From assembly GCF_937958065.1 (NCBI RefSeq), contig NZ_CALFXI010000100.1, positions 62,001-126,000 on the forward strand: a stretch of 64,000 nt of DNA. Reading direction: 5' to 3'. Of this stretch, positions 1-7,557 are shown in pieces. The position numbers were made by a program, and so were the translations under genes. The notes beneath the pieces were generated by a model. It ran no database searches. It had not been told where the DNA came from and worked only from the letters and a program-made list of their open reading frames with translations. The first letter of the stretch is position 1, and the number at the start of each line of letters is the position of its first letter. The stretch comes from an uncultured Steroidobacter sp. (lineage in GTDB: Bacteria; Pseudomonadota; Gammaproteobacteria; Steroidobacterales; Steroidobacteraceae).

Positions 1-1220
1 TCGCGAGCCAGCGTGATGCGCACCTTGGTGGCCTGCGCGTGCTTCGCGATGTTGGTCAAGGACTCCTGCGCGATTCGGTAGAACGCAATCGACCACGCCG
101 GATCGAGATCGTCGAAGTCCTCCTGCACGTCCACTTCGCAGGACAGGCCGGTGCGGCGCGTGAACTCGCGGCAATGCGAGCGCATGGCGAAGGCCAGGCC
201 GAGATTGTCGAGATGACTGGGCCGCAGCCCCTCGATGACCTCGTGCTTGAGCTCGACCGTCTCGCCCAACATCTTCAGTGCCCGCTGCAGCCGTTCCTTC
301 ACCTCGCGCGCGGCCTCGGGCAGCCGGCGTTGAATCCAGTTCAAGTCCATGTTGATGGCGGTGAGATTGCTGCCCAGCGTGTCATGCAGCTCGCGCGCGA
401 GCTTGGCCTTCTCCTCTTCGGAGACGCGGATCAGATGTTGCGACAGCTCGGTCAGCTCGGACGTGCGCTGCTCCACCTGCTCGTTCAGCGCCTGATTGGC
501 GGCGAGCATGGCGTTCTCCGCGGTCTCGCGATCGCGGACATACCTGCGCAGCAGCTTGTTCAGGCCAATCAGCACCGCGACGGTGACGATGGTCGTGAGC
601 AAGGCGAGCCCGCCGGCAACGAGCAAGTCGCGCAAGACGTCACGACGCAGCGCTTCGATGCGCGCGTCTTCCTCGGCCATCATGCGATCGACGATGCCCC
701 GCACCTGATCCATGGTGGTGGTCGCAAGCTCGGTGCCCGCAACATCGGCGTTGCCATTCGGGCCCGGCTGGGGACTGCGACTGATCGTCGCCTTCAAGCG
801 ACTGATGGCGGCGGCCGTCATGCTCTCCAGCTCGGCAATATCTTTCTGCCGGGCCGGATTCTCGGCGGTGAGCGTGCGCAGCTTGTCGATTTCGCCGCGC
901 CAGCTGCGCATCGCCACGTAGTACGGTTCGAGATATCCCGTCTGCCCGGTCAGCAGATAACCGCGCTGCCCGGACTCCGCCGCGGTGAGCACCGACTGGA
1001 ACGTGCTGAGCGAGCGCTTGATCTCGTACGAACGCGCGTATTGAGCATGCGAATCCATGGTCGCGCCGACGTTGATGATCAGCAACGTGGCATTGACCAT
1101 GAGCAGGGCGATCGAGATCACGATCACGATGCGCACGTGCAGCGGCACGCCGCCAGTCGCCGCCGGCGGTGTGCTCAAGGATGCATTCGGTGAATGCACA
1201 CTGTGAGTAGCTTCGCCCAT
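1..1220 (-). CDS. CHASE3-type sensor histidine kinase, C-terminus cut off by window edge
   Basis: Membrane sensor of a NarX/DegS-like two-component system. Read on the minus strand, the protein has a first membrane helix at about residues 30-51, a mostly helical periplasmic CHASE3-like region to about 190, a second helix at about 198-220, a coiled linker, and a HisKA_3 dimerisation motif ending RELHDTLGSNL with the phospho-acceptor His at 279. An N-box-like stretch (ESLTNIAKHA) begins the ATPase domain just before the edge. The frame is open to base 1, so the C-terminal ATPase and probably a LuxR-type partner lie outside. The start is the ATG at 1220. An in-frame ATG at 1232 is an alternative, since GGGAG lies only 3 nt before 1220. 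Confidence 0.85.
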   Translation of the reverse strand, partial: MGEATHSVHSPNASLSTPPAATGGVPLHVRIVIVISIALLMVNATLLIINVGATMDSHAQYARSYEIKRSLSTFQSVLTAAESGQRGYLLTGQTGYLEPYYVAMRSWRGEIDKLRTLTAENPARQKDIAELESMTAAAISRLKATISRSPQPGPNGNADVAGTELATTTMDQVRGIVDRMMAEEDARIEALRRDVLRDLLVAGGLALLTTIVTVAVLIGLNKLLRRYVRDRETAENAMLAANQALNEQVEQRTSELTELSQHLIRVSEEEKAKLARELHDTLGSNLTAINMDLNWIQRRLPEAAREVKERLQRALKMLGETVELKHEVIEGLRPSHLDNLGLAFAMRSHCREFTRRTGLSCEVDVQEDFDDLDPAWSIAFYRIAQESLTNIAKHAQATKVRITLAR

Positions 1221-1545
1221 GGGCTCCCGCATGTTCTACAACAGTGATCAGCAACGACTGTGTGCATTTTTTGGTTCCTTCGTCAGTCGTCGCCGACGGA
1301 CATTCTCCGATGCCCTTGCACGCATCGCTGGATCGCATGACATGCGCCGTAGATGGGGTCGCGCTGCGAGGTGTGCAAGTTGTACGAGGAACCTTGCATT
1401 CCATCAGCACGTTATCGACGCGAATTCCACGCGCTTCCAGGCGGATGGTCCGCCGATCGGAACGGCGGTTTCGCAGGAGGATGCTGCCGGCGGCACGTGG
1501 TTACTTAGTCAACAGACCCAATGGGTCGCAGACGAGGGTACCGAA

Positions 1546-1974
1546 ATGACCAAGGGCAATATCTATTTGATTCTCGCCGCTGCCGGTCTGGCGCTGGCGG
1601 GCTGCAACAAGGCCGAGTCGCCAGCGCAGGTCCAGCAGGACGTCGCCAATGCGCAAGCTGAAGCGCAGCGGGATGTGACGGACGCGCAGGCCGATGCTCA
1701 GGAGAAGATGGCCGATGCGCAGAAGGACGTGGCGGACGCATACGCTGACAACGACGCGAACGACGCGGCCGATCAGGCTCGCGACGCGAGCGAGACGGCG
1801 GCTCAGGGCGACTTCAAAGTCGCGGTAGCCCGCGCCGAGGCGACCCACAAGATCGCGATCGAGAAGTGCGAAGCGCTGCAGGGCAGTGCCCAGGAGGACT
1901 GCAAGTCGCGCGCCGATGCGGACCTGGAAAATGCCAAGCGCGCGGCTGAAGCCCGTCGCGACGGCGCGGGTTGA
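1546..1974 (+). CDS. Small Ala/Asp/Gln-rich lipoprotein
   Basis: A 142-residue exported lipoprotein of unknown function. The N-terminus MTKGNIYLILAA leads to a lipobox LALAGC with the acylated Cys at about residue 19. A low-complexity helical region of roughly seven-residue repeats rich in DAQ/ADAQ follows (about 30-75), then a charged helical segment carrying two Cys (KCEALQ and EDCKSR) that could form a disulfide. The start is chosen because GAGGG lies about 8 nt before the ATG and the signal peptide begins there. The reading frame stays open 5' to 1219, but that extension has no signal. The coiled helical make-up suggests a periplasmic or peptidoglycan-proximal stress protein (inference). 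Confidence 0.75.
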   Translation: MTKGNIYLILAAAGLALAGCNKAESPAQVQQDVANAQAEAQRDVTDAQADAQEKMADAQKDVADAYADNDANDAADQARDASETAAQGDFKVAVARAEATHKIAIEKCEALQGSAQEDCKSRADADLENAKRAAEARRDGAG

Positions 1975-2015
1975 TCGGTAGAGTTCATCCATCAAGCTTT
2001 GAGGAGCGAGGGAAT

Positions 2016-2336
2016 ATGGCACGGCAAAACACGGCGGCATTGTTGTTGGCCGCAATCATGGCCTCGACCGTCGTCGCCTGCTCGTCGACCCCGACGCAGC
2101 AATCGACCGGCCAGGCCATCGACGATGGCGTCGTCACGGCCAAGGTGAAGGCCAAGCTGATCGAGGATCCGATGACCAAGGCGCATCAGATCAACGTCGA
2201 GACCTTCAAGGGCACGGTGCAGTTGAGCGGCTTCGTCGAGACCGATCAGGCCCGCACCCGGGCGCTGCAGCTGGCCCGCGACACCGACGGCGTCAAGAGC
2301 GTCAAGGACGCGATGCAGATCCGCAGTGGCGGCTAG
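2016..2336 (+). CDS. BON-domain lipoprotein
   Basis: A 106-residue periplasmic lipoprotein of the OsmY/BON type. The signal peptide ends in a lipobox (STVVAC) and is followed by one BON domain at about 35-104, with the usual pattern ...TAKVKAKLIEDP...INVETFKGTVQLSGFV...A..LARDTDGVKSVKD. BON domains are thought to bind phospholipid or stabilise envelopes under osmotic stress. The start ATG has GAGGAGCGAGGG just upstream. It lies 41 nt after the preceding lipoprotein gene, so the two probably share a transcript that ends at the hairpin at 2363-2399. Confidence 0.85.
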   Translation: MARQNTAALLLAAIMASTVVACSSTPTQQSTGQAIDDGVVTAKVKAKLIEDPMTKAHQINVETFKGTVQLSGFVETDQARTRALQLARDTDGVKSVKDAMQIRSGG

Positions 2337-2362
2337 CTTGCGCTAGTCGACATTGCGTCGAG

Positions 2363-2399
2363 ACGAGGGGCGGGTGGCCGATCACCCGCCCCTCGTTTA
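2363..2399 (+). terminator. Strong intrinsic terminator
   Basis: A 14-bp GC-rich perfect stem (2363-2376 with 2383-2396) closes a 6-nt loop and is followed by TTTAT. It sits 26 nt after the BON lipoprotein stop and separates that unit from the bufferin operon. Confidence 0.85.
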
Positions 2400-2449
2400 T
2401 TGCCGGTTCATGCCACCGGCGGCGTGAATCCGATTCTGTCCCGACTGCG

Positions 2450-2479
2450 TATACTCCTGCGCTTCGCCTTCGAAGCGCC
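2450..2479 (+). promoter_or_regulatory. Candidate bufA promoter with inverted repeat at the start site
   Basis: TATACT at 2450-2455 is a good -10 element, with no convincing -35 at 16-18 nt spacing. An 8-bp perfect inverted repeat (GCGCTTCG-CCTT-CGAAGCGC, 2459-2478) overlaps the expected transcription start. It could be a repressor operator or a 5' UTR hairpin. The poor -35 would also fit an alternative sigma factor or an activator. Confidence 0.4.
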
Positions 2480-2504
2480 CATTTTCTAGTGAGGGATGGC
2501 ATCG

Positions 2505-2768
2505 ATGACCCACGGCAAGAAACTGACTGCTCCTACGCTCGCTCTGGCCACCGCGGCCGCGGTCATGTTCAGCAGCGCGCCGCTGACTGCCGCCAATGCG
2601 GCGGATGAAGCCAAGGTGAAATGCGAAGGCGTGAACGCGTGCAAGGGCACCAGCGCCTGCGGCACGGCGGCCAATGCCTGCGCCGGCAAGAATGCCTGCA
2701 AAGGCCAGGGCTTCCTGATGCTGAGCAAGGCCGAGTGCGACGCCGCCAAGGCCAAGTTGAAGAAATAA
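2505..2768 (+). CDS. bufA: Bufferin-type precursor peptide (BufA2-like)
   Basis: An 87-residue exported RiPP precursor. A signal peptide with an AxA site (cleavage near residue 32) precedes a short mature domain with six Cys (40, 46, 52, 59, 65, 78) arranged as CEG-NACKG-SACG-NACAG-NACKGQG, the pattern of the BufA2 family. In characterised bufferins, Cys side chains are converted by an MNIO enzyme to heterocycles that bind copper in the periplasm. The ATG at 2505 is chosen over 2496 because GAGGG at 2491-2495 lies 9 nt from 2505 but abuts 2496. bufB and bufC follow, as expected. The exact modified Cys residues are not deducible here. Confidence 0.85.
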   Translation: MTHGKKLTAPTLALATAAAVMFSSAPLTAANAADEAKVKCEGVNACKGTSACGTAANACAGKNACKGQGFLMLSKAECDAAKAKLKK

Positions 2769-2854
2769 AGCGGCGCAAGACCCGGTCTGATAGGGTCTGG
2801 GCGGCGCGGTCTTCGGTCAGCGGCCGCGCCGTTTCCCGATCGCACGAGCATTCA

Positions 2855-3706
2855 GTGACCCAATCCTCTCTTCATGCTGCACTCGGTTTCGGGCTCGGGG
2901 TCCGCCCGACCCATTACGACGCCCTGCTCGGTGAGCGCAAAGGCAGCGTCAGCTGGCTGGAAGCGCTGACCGAAAATTATCTGCTGCCTGGCGGCAAGCC
3001 CTTGCACTATCTGGAGCGGCTGCGCGCGGAATATCCCATCGTGCTGCATGGAGTGTCGCTGTCCATCGGCAGCACCGATCCGCTCAATGAAACCTATCTG
3101 CGCGAACTGAAGGCGCTCGCCGATCGAGTCGAGCCGGCGTGGATTTCGGACCACCTGTGCTGGACCGGCGTGGATGGCGTGAACCTGCACGACCTGATGC
3201 CGCTGCCGTTCACCGAGACGGCGCTGAAGCACGTGGTGTCGCGCATCGGCGCCGTCCAGGAACGGCTCGGCCGTCGACTGGTTCTGGAAAACGTCTCGAG
3301 CTATGTGAGCTTCACCGGTTCGGAGATGACCGAATGGGAGTTTCTGCGCGAAGTCGCCGAGCGCGCCGACTGTCACCTGCTGCTCGATGTGAACAACGTG
3401 TACGTCAGCAGCGTGAATCATGGTTTCGATCCGCTGACCTATCTGCGCGGCATTCCGGTGGAACGGGTCCAGCAGTTCCATCTCGCCGGTCATCGCAACC
3501 TGGGCAATTATCTGATCGACACGCACGATGAGCCGGTCTGCGAAGCGGTCTGGCAGCTGTTGCACGCGGCCGTCGAACGCTTCGGGCCGCTCTCGACCAT
3601 GATCGAGCGCGACGACAACATTCCCGAGCTGGATGAGCTGCTCGCCGAGCTGGCTCGGGCACGCGCCATCACCGCGTCGGCGCAGAGAGCGAAGTCCGCC
3701 GCATGA
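2855..3706 (+). CDS. bufB: DUF692 / MNIO-family bufferin-modifying enzyme
   Basis: A 283-residue multinuclear non-heme iron oxidase (TIM-barrel, MbnB/TglH relatives) expected to oxidise Cys residues of the upstream peptide. Likely metal-site residues are visible: H20 in RPTHYD, H65 in LHGVSLS, H100 in SDHLCW, E145-N146 in LENVSSY, D178 with N180/N181 in LLLDVNN, H209 and H213 in FHLAGH, H224 and D225 in IDTHDEP, and E251 in MIERDDN. The GTG at 2855 is chosen because homology starts about ten residues later at GFGLGVRP. The open frame further upstream only overlaps bufA out of frame. An 86-nt gap after bufA contains a weak 6-bp inverted repeat (2778-2783/2793-2798). Confidence 0.9.
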   Translation: MTQSSLHAALGFGLGVRPTHYDALLGERKGSVSWLEALTENYLLPGGKPLHYLERLRAEYPIVLHGVSLSIGSTDPLNETYLRELKALADRVEPAWISDHLCWTGVDGVNLHDLMPLPFTETALKHVVSRIGAVQERLGRRLVLENVSSYVSFTGSEMTEWEFLREVAERADCHLLLDVNNVYVSSVNHGFDPLTYLRGIPVERVQQFHLAGHRNLGNYLIDTHDEPVCEAVWQLLHAAVERFGPLSTMIERDDNIPELDELLAELARARAITASAQRAKSAA

Positions 3707-4491
3707 GCGCCCGACCCGACACGCAATCGCTGGCCGATTTGCAGCGGGATTTTCAGCGCCACGTGATGCATGGCCATGAGCGCATCGTGGCCGCGGTCGA
3801 TGGCTCGCCCACTGTGCCTGCGACGCTGCGCCTGGGAATCTATTCCGAAGCGTATCGGCTGCGTTTGACCGAGGCGCTCGCCAGCACGCTGCCCCGTCTG
3901 CAACAGCTCATGGGCAAAGAAGCGTTCGCCGCGGTGGCGCGCGAGTACATCGACTCGTACCCGTCGGGTCATGCATCCATCCGCTGGTTCGGCGACCGGA
4001 TGCCGCAGCTGCTGCGCCACTCTTTTCCACAGCAACCGTGGCTTGCCGAGCTGGCCGCCTGGGAATGGTCGATCGCCGCTGCGTTCGACGGCGCCGATGC
4101 GGCACCAGTCGGCATCGAAACGCTGGCTGCGATCGCGCCCGACCGCTGGGCTGCGTTGACGTTTCGATTTCATCCCACCTTGCAGGTGCTGGGGATGCGC
4201 ACCAACGCGCCGGTGATATTCAAGGCGCTGTCAGCGGACGACGCGCCGCCCGAGTGCGTCGTGCTGGATGAAGCGCAGCCCTGGCTGATCTGGCGCGAGG
4301 GACTCAAAACTCAGTACCGCTCGCTGGCGCCCGATGAGCTCGCGGCACTGGAGCTCGTGCGCAACGGCGGCTCCTTCGAGATGCTCTGCGACGCGCTGTG
4401 CGCCTGGCACGAGGCCGATGCCGTGCCCGCACAGGCGGCCGGGCTGCTCAAGCGCTGGGTGGTGGAGCAAATGATCGTCGGAGTATCCTAA
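3703..4491 (+). CDS. bufC: DUF2063-family bufferin partner protein
   Basis: A 262-residue partner protein found with MNIO enzymes, thought to recruit the precursor peptide. Residues about 10-105 match the DUF2063 helical domain (LQRDFQRHVM, GIYSEAYRLRLTEAL, EYIDSYPSGHASIRWFGDRMP). The C-terminal part (about 140-260) resembles the RRE-like fold reported for BufC (from family knowledge, not tested here). The ATG overlaps the bufB stop by 4 nt (ATGA), so translation is coupled. No DoxX-like bufD or sigma factor gene follows. The next gene, 28 nt on, is an FAH hydrolase. Confidence 0.88.
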   Translation: MSARPDTQSLADLQRDFQRHVMHGHERIVAAVDGSPTVPATLRLGIYSEAYRLRLTEALASTLPRLQQLMGKEAFAAVAREYIDSYPSGHASIRWFGDRMPQLLRHSFPQQPWLAELAAWEWSIAAAFDGADAAPVGIETLAAIAPDRWAALTFRFHPTLQVLGMRTNAPVIFKALSADDAPPECVVLDEAQPWLIWREGLKTQYRSLAPDELAALELVRNGGSFEMLCDALCAWHEADAVPAQAAGLLKRWVVEQMIVGVS

Positions 4492-4519
4492 CGGCCCGAA
4501 ACTCATCGGCCGTCAAGCT

Positions 4520-5203
4520 ATGTCCTTCGTTTTTCCGCCGCCGGCGCCCCCCGCCGTCGCGATCGTCGGGCGCACCGAGCGCTTTCCCGTGCATCGCATT
4601 TATTGCGTGGGCCGCAATTACGCCGCGCACGCGCGCGAGATGGGCAAAGATCCGCAGCGCGAGGCACCGTTCTTTTTCACCAAGCCGGCCGATGCAATCG
4701 TGGCCAGCGGCACGCAGTTGCCGTTTCCTTCACGCACGTCCGACTTGCATCACGAGATCGAGCTGGTGGTCGCGATCGGCACCGGCGGGGCCAACATCGG
4801 CATCTCCCAGGCGCTCTCCCATGTATTCGGCTATGCGGTCGGTCTCGACCTGACGCGTCGGGACCTGCAGGCGGAGGCGAAGGACAAAGGCCGACCCTGG
4901 GACACGGCCAAAGCGTTCGACCGCTCGGCACCGATCAGCGCCATCACTCCGGCCGAGCTCGCCCGGCTCGATGACAGCAGGATCTGGCTCAAGGTCAACG
5001 GCGCGTTGCGACAGCAAGGCGCGCTCGCCGACATGATCTGGAGCGTGCCGGAGATCATTGCCGAGCTCTCCACGCTGTTCGAGCTGTGCTCCGGCGATCT
5101 CATCTATACGGGGACGCCCGCGGGGGTCGCGGCCATCAAGTCGAACGACGTGCTCCAGGGCGGCATCGACGGACTGGAAACGCTCGAGCTGACCTTGAGC
5201 TAG
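4520..5203 (+). CDS. FAH-family hydrolase, probably fumarylpyruvate hydrolase (NagK-like)
   Basis: A 227-residue fumarylacetoacetate hydrolase-fold enzyme cleaving a C-C bond in ring-fission products. Motifs: CVGRNYAAHAREMG at about 30-43, the metal-binding HHEIELV at about 77-83, GLDLTRRDLQ at about 109-118, and the C-terminal GDLIYTGTPAGV. The size matches the short bacterial fumarylpyruvate hydrolases of the gentisate route. The zeta-class GST begins 2 nt after its stop. Together they give the isomerase plus hydrolase pair that turns maleylpyruvate (or maleylacetoacetate) into fumarate and pyruvate (or acetoacetate). Which of the two substrates is used cannot be told from sequence alone. 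Confidence 0.82.
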   Translation: MSFVFPPPAPPAVAIVGRTERFPVHRIYCVGRNYAAHAREMGKDPQREAPFFFTKPADAIVASGTQLPFPSRTSDLHHEIELVVAIGTGGANIGISQALSHVFGYAVGLDLTRRDLQAEAKDKGRPWDTAKAFDRSAPISAITPAELARLDDSRIWLKVNGALRQQGALADMIWSVPEIIAELSTLFELCSGDLIYTGTPAGVAAIKSNDVLQGGIDGLETLELTLS

Positions 5204-5205
5204 CC

Positions 5206-5844
5206 ATGAAGCTGTACGACTACTTCCGCAGCTCGGCGGCGTTCCGCGTGCGCATCGCTCTGCAGCTCAAGGGCCTGCCCTACGAGCGCGTCTCCAAGGC
5301 GCTGCTCAAACAGGAGCATCGGGCTGCCGACTACCTGGCGCTCAATCCGCAAGGCTTGATTCCGGCGCTCGAAGTCGATGGCACCGTGATCTCGCAATCG
5401 CTGGCCATCATCGAATATCTCGACGACCTGCAGCCGCAGCCGCCATTGCTGCCAGCCGATCCGCTGGCGCGGGCGCAGGTACGGTCCATGGCGCTGGCGA
5501 TTGCATGTGACATTCATCCTTTGAACAATCTGCGCGTGCTCAATCATTTGCGCCAGGATCTCGCACAGAATGACGAGGGCGTGAACAGCTGGTATCGGCA
5601 TTGGATCAGCGCTGGCTTCCGCGGACTGGAGCTGCAAGCGGCGAAACATTCCAGCGCGCGCCGTCATTGTTTCGGCGACAGCGTGTCGCTGGCCGACATC
5701 TGCCTGGTGCCGCAGATGTATAATGCGCGCCGCTTCAACACGGATCTGTCGCCGTTCCCCACGCTGGTCGCGATCAGCACGCATCTGGAAACGATGCCGG
5801 CGTTCGACGCGGCCCGGCCGGAAGCTCAACAGGACGCGCGATAG
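5206..5844 (+). CDS. maiA: Zeta-class GST: maleylacetoacetate / maleylpyruvate isomerase
   Basis: A 212-residue glutathione-dependent cis-trans isomerase. The N-terminal thioredoxin fold begins MKLYDYFRSSAAFRVRIAL with the zeta-class SSxxxRVRIAL motif (the Cys often found after SS is Ala here, as in several proteobacterial homologues). LNPQGLIPALEVDG and SQSLAIIEYLDD form the glutathione site, and a helical domain carries FGDSVSLADICLVPQ. It overlaps functionally and almost physically with the preceding FAH hydrolase (2 nt gap). maiA and nagL homologues are hard to separate, so the substrate assignment is open. Confidence 0.85.
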   Translation: MKLYDYFRSSAAFRVRIALQLKGLPYERVSKALLKQEHRAADYLALNPQGLIPALEVDGTVISQSLAIIEYLDDLQPQPPLLPADPLARAQVRSMALAIACDIHPLNNLRVLNHLRQDLAQNDEGVNSWYRHWISAGFRGLELQAAKHSSARRHCFGDSVSLADICLVPQMYNARRFNTDLSPFPTLVAISTHLETMPAFDAARPEAQQDAR

Positions 5845-5865
5845 ATAACAAACAGGGACACCGCA

Positions 5866-6672
5866 GTGAGCAAGACAGGCAGTCTGGCATGTGTGGGCAT
5901 CGGCATGACCCTCGGGTCCCATCTCACACCGCTCGCCCGCGACTTCATCGACAAAGCCGACGTAGTGTTCACCGGGCTGTCCGACGGCATCATCGAGCTG
6001 TGGATTGCCGGCATGAACCGCGACGTGCGCAGCCTTCAGTCGTTCTATCGCGAAGGCAAGTCGCGCATGCAGACCTATCGGGAAATGGTCGAGGCCATGC
6101 TCACCGAAGTGCGCGCCGGAAAGCGCGTTTGTGCCGCGTTTTATGGGCATCCCGGAGTGTTCGCCTGGCCCTCTCACAAGGCCATTGAAATGGCACGCAG
6201 CGAAGGTTATGAAGCGCACATGGAGCCCGGGGTGTCCGCGGCCGACTGCATGTATGCGGATCTGGGCTTCGATCCGGGCAAGTATGGCTGCCAGCACTAC
6301 GAAGCCAGCCAGTTCATGTTCAACCGCCGGCGCGTGGATACGGCCGCGTATCTGATTCTGTGGCAGGTGGGCCTGTCCGGCGATCAGTCGCTGGCGCGCT
6401 TTTCCACCGGCTCGGCCTACCGTCAGGTGCTGGTCGATGTATTGAGCCGCGACTATCCCCTCGATCACGAGGTGATTCTGTATCGGGCGGCAACGCTGCC
6501 GACGTTTCAGCCAACCATCACCCGCCTGCCCTTGTCACAATTGCCGACCGCCGCGGCCGACATGCACTTCACCCTGGTGGTGCCACCGGCACAGGCATTG
6601 CAGCCGGACCGGGAGATTCGCGATCGACTGTCCGCGCTCGATCGCGAGCTCGGACTCGGGATGTCACCCTAG
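5866..6672 (+). CDS. Borosin-family peptide alpha-N-methyltransferase (split type)
   Basis: A 268-residue SAM-dependent enzyme of the tetrapyrrole-methylase fold, matching the OphMA/SonM borosin branch rather than porphyrin methylases. Diagnostic blocks: FYREGKSRMQTY at 60-71 (Y61, R67 and Y71 match the catalytic Tyr/Arg set of omphalotin methyltransferase), VCAAFYGHPGVFAWPSHKAI at 88-107, SEGYEAHMEPGVSAADC at 112-128, and GCQHYEASQFM at 141-151. It ends near VVPPAQ plus a short tail, so the clasp domain and fused core peptide of fungal enzymes are absent. The substrate must be supplied in trans, most plausibly by the proteins at 7249 and 7856. GTG start with AGGGA 7 nt upstream, 21 nt after maiA. 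Confidence 0.88.
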   Translation: MSKTGSLACVGIGMTLGSHLTPLARDFIDKADVVFTGLSDGIIELWIAGMNRDVRSLQSFYREGKSRMQTYREMVEAMLTEVRAGKRVCAAFYGHPGVFAWPSHKAIEMARSEGYEAHMEPGVSAADCMYADLGFDPGKYGCQHYEASQFMFNRRRVDTAAYLILWQVGLSGDQSLARFSTGSAYRQVLVDVLSRDYPLDHEVILYRAATLPTFQPTITRLPLSQLPTAAADMHFTLVVPPAQALQPDREIRDRLSALDRELGLGMSP

Positions 6673-6687
6673 CCCCGGCGCAGCTTC

Positions 6688-7236
6688 GTGCGCATATTTC
6701 CAGTGGAAACGGACCGGCTGCGAATGCGCCCGTTAGCGCCGCAGGACAGCGCGCTGTACTGCCACCTCTACACCGATGAGGAAACAATGCGCTTCATTGG
6801 TGCACCGATGGCGCCGGAGCGCGCCGCGCGCAGCTTCGGCAGCGCTCTGGCGGGCATGAACCGCGACCCCATCGAGCGAATGTTTCTTACGGTCGTCGAA
6901 AAGGCTTCGCAGCAGGATGTGGGCATTTGCAGCCTGCAGAACTTCGATGCGGAACGCCGCAGCGTGCAGGCGGGCGTGATGTTCGTTGCCCGCGCGCGTG
7001 CCCAAGGTTACTCCAAGGAAGCTTTCATCGGTCTGATCCAGCAGGTGTTCGCGTACTTGCCGGTCGATGAGCTGTGGGTGCAGTTCGCGGCCGACCATAT
7101 CGTTGTGGAGCGGGCTGTCATTAGCGTAGGCTTCGAGCGCCGGCGCGGGATTGCGCCGGAAAGCGGACCCCGGCGAATCAGCGTCTGGTCCGTTCGTCGT
7201 GATTCGTGGTTGCCGAAATTTCCTGCCAGGGACTAA
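6688..7236 (+). CDS. GNAT acetyltransferase (RimJ/RimL-like) in the borosin locus
   Basis: A 182-residue acetyl-CoA-dependent N-acetyltransferase-like protein. It opens with the typical VETDRLRMRPLAPQDS and has a central strand region (MFLTVVEKASQQDVGICSLQNF) and an acetyl-CoA loop region around ARARAQGYSKEAF. The last third is degenerate compared with RimJ/L (VERAVISVGFERRRG instead of a clear NxxSxRV helix), so activity is not certain. GTG start 15 nt after the methyltransferase and stop 12 nt before the first precursor gene, so it is almost surely co-transcribed. It may acetylate the peptide, its amino terminus or a self-protection target (inference). Confidence 0.75.
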   Translation: MRIFPVETDRLRMRPLAPQDSALYCHLYTDEETMRFIGAPMAPERAARSFGSALAGMNRDPIERMFLTVVEKASQQDVGICSLQNFDAERRSVQAGVMFVARARAQGYSKEAFIGLIQQVFAYLPVDELWVQFAADHIVVERAVISVGFERRRGIAPESGPRRISVWSVRRDSWLPKFPARD

Positions 7237-7248
7237 AAGGAGTTGGCG

Positions 7249-7509
7249 ATGTCGAACATCATCGAATTTCTGGAGAAGATTGGCCAGGACTCGCGCTTGC
7301 GCAATGCCGCGGGGCTCGAACTGCAAGCAGCGATGTCACAGGCGGGAATCGATCCCGCGGTCCACGCAGCTCTCGCTCGCGCGGACCGGCACAGCCTCGA
7401 TGCACACGTGGGAGCTACGACTAACGTGTGTTGCATGGTCCATGCCGCGGAAGACGATAGTGAAGGCGATGCTTCCGTGCCGGCACCATCGGTCCGTGAT
7501 GCAGCCTGA
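7249..7509 (+). CDS. Borosin precursor protein 1 (SonA-like, Cys-Cys core)
   Basis: An 86-residue protein. Residues 1-54 are predicted helical and resemble the borosin-binding leader domain of split-borosin precursors. They are followed by G55, a short hydrophobic segment (ATTNVCCMVHAA, 56-67) and an acidic tail (EDDSEGD). It aligns without gaps over residues 1-68 to the product at 7856-8140, with 27 identities counted by hand, including MSNI, LE, SRLR, G55, V64, A66 and E68. The predicted N-methylated region is around 59-65. AAAAGGAG lies 6 nt before the ATG, an excellent RBS consistent with high expression of a precursor. No export signal is present. Confidence 0.8.
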   Translation: MSNIIEFLEKIGQDSRLRNAAGLELQAAMSQAGIDPAVHAALARADRHSLDAHVGATTNVCCMVHAAEDDSEGDASVPAPSVRDAA

Positions 7510-7533
7510 TCGCTGCGCGTAACCTCCCTGCCG

Positions 7534-7557
7534 TGGCCCGGCGCAACCGCCGGGCCA
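7534..7557 (+). terminator. Perfect hairpin after borosin precursor 1
   Basis: A 10-bp perfect stem (TGGCCCGGCG / CGCCGGGCCA) closes a CAAC loop 24 nt after the precursor 1 stop. There is no U-tract, so it may stabilise or attenuate the transcript rather than end it fully. Such hairpins are common after RiPP precursor genes. Confidence 0.55.

Noticed and set aside
39..1193. Long open frame on the plus strand
   Set aside because: It is antisense to the sensor kinase, has no family features and is Gln/Arg/His-rich, as expected for a reverse frame of GC-rich coding DNA.
2778..2798. AGACCC/GGGTCT inverted repeat between bufA and bufB
   Set aside because: Only 6 bp with a 9-nt loop and no U-tract; too weak to call a terminator or attenuator.
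2621..2854. 5' extension of the MNIO gene
   Set aside because: The frame is open through bufA, but these residues are Arg-rich, overlap the precursor out of frame and do not resemble DUF692 proteins.
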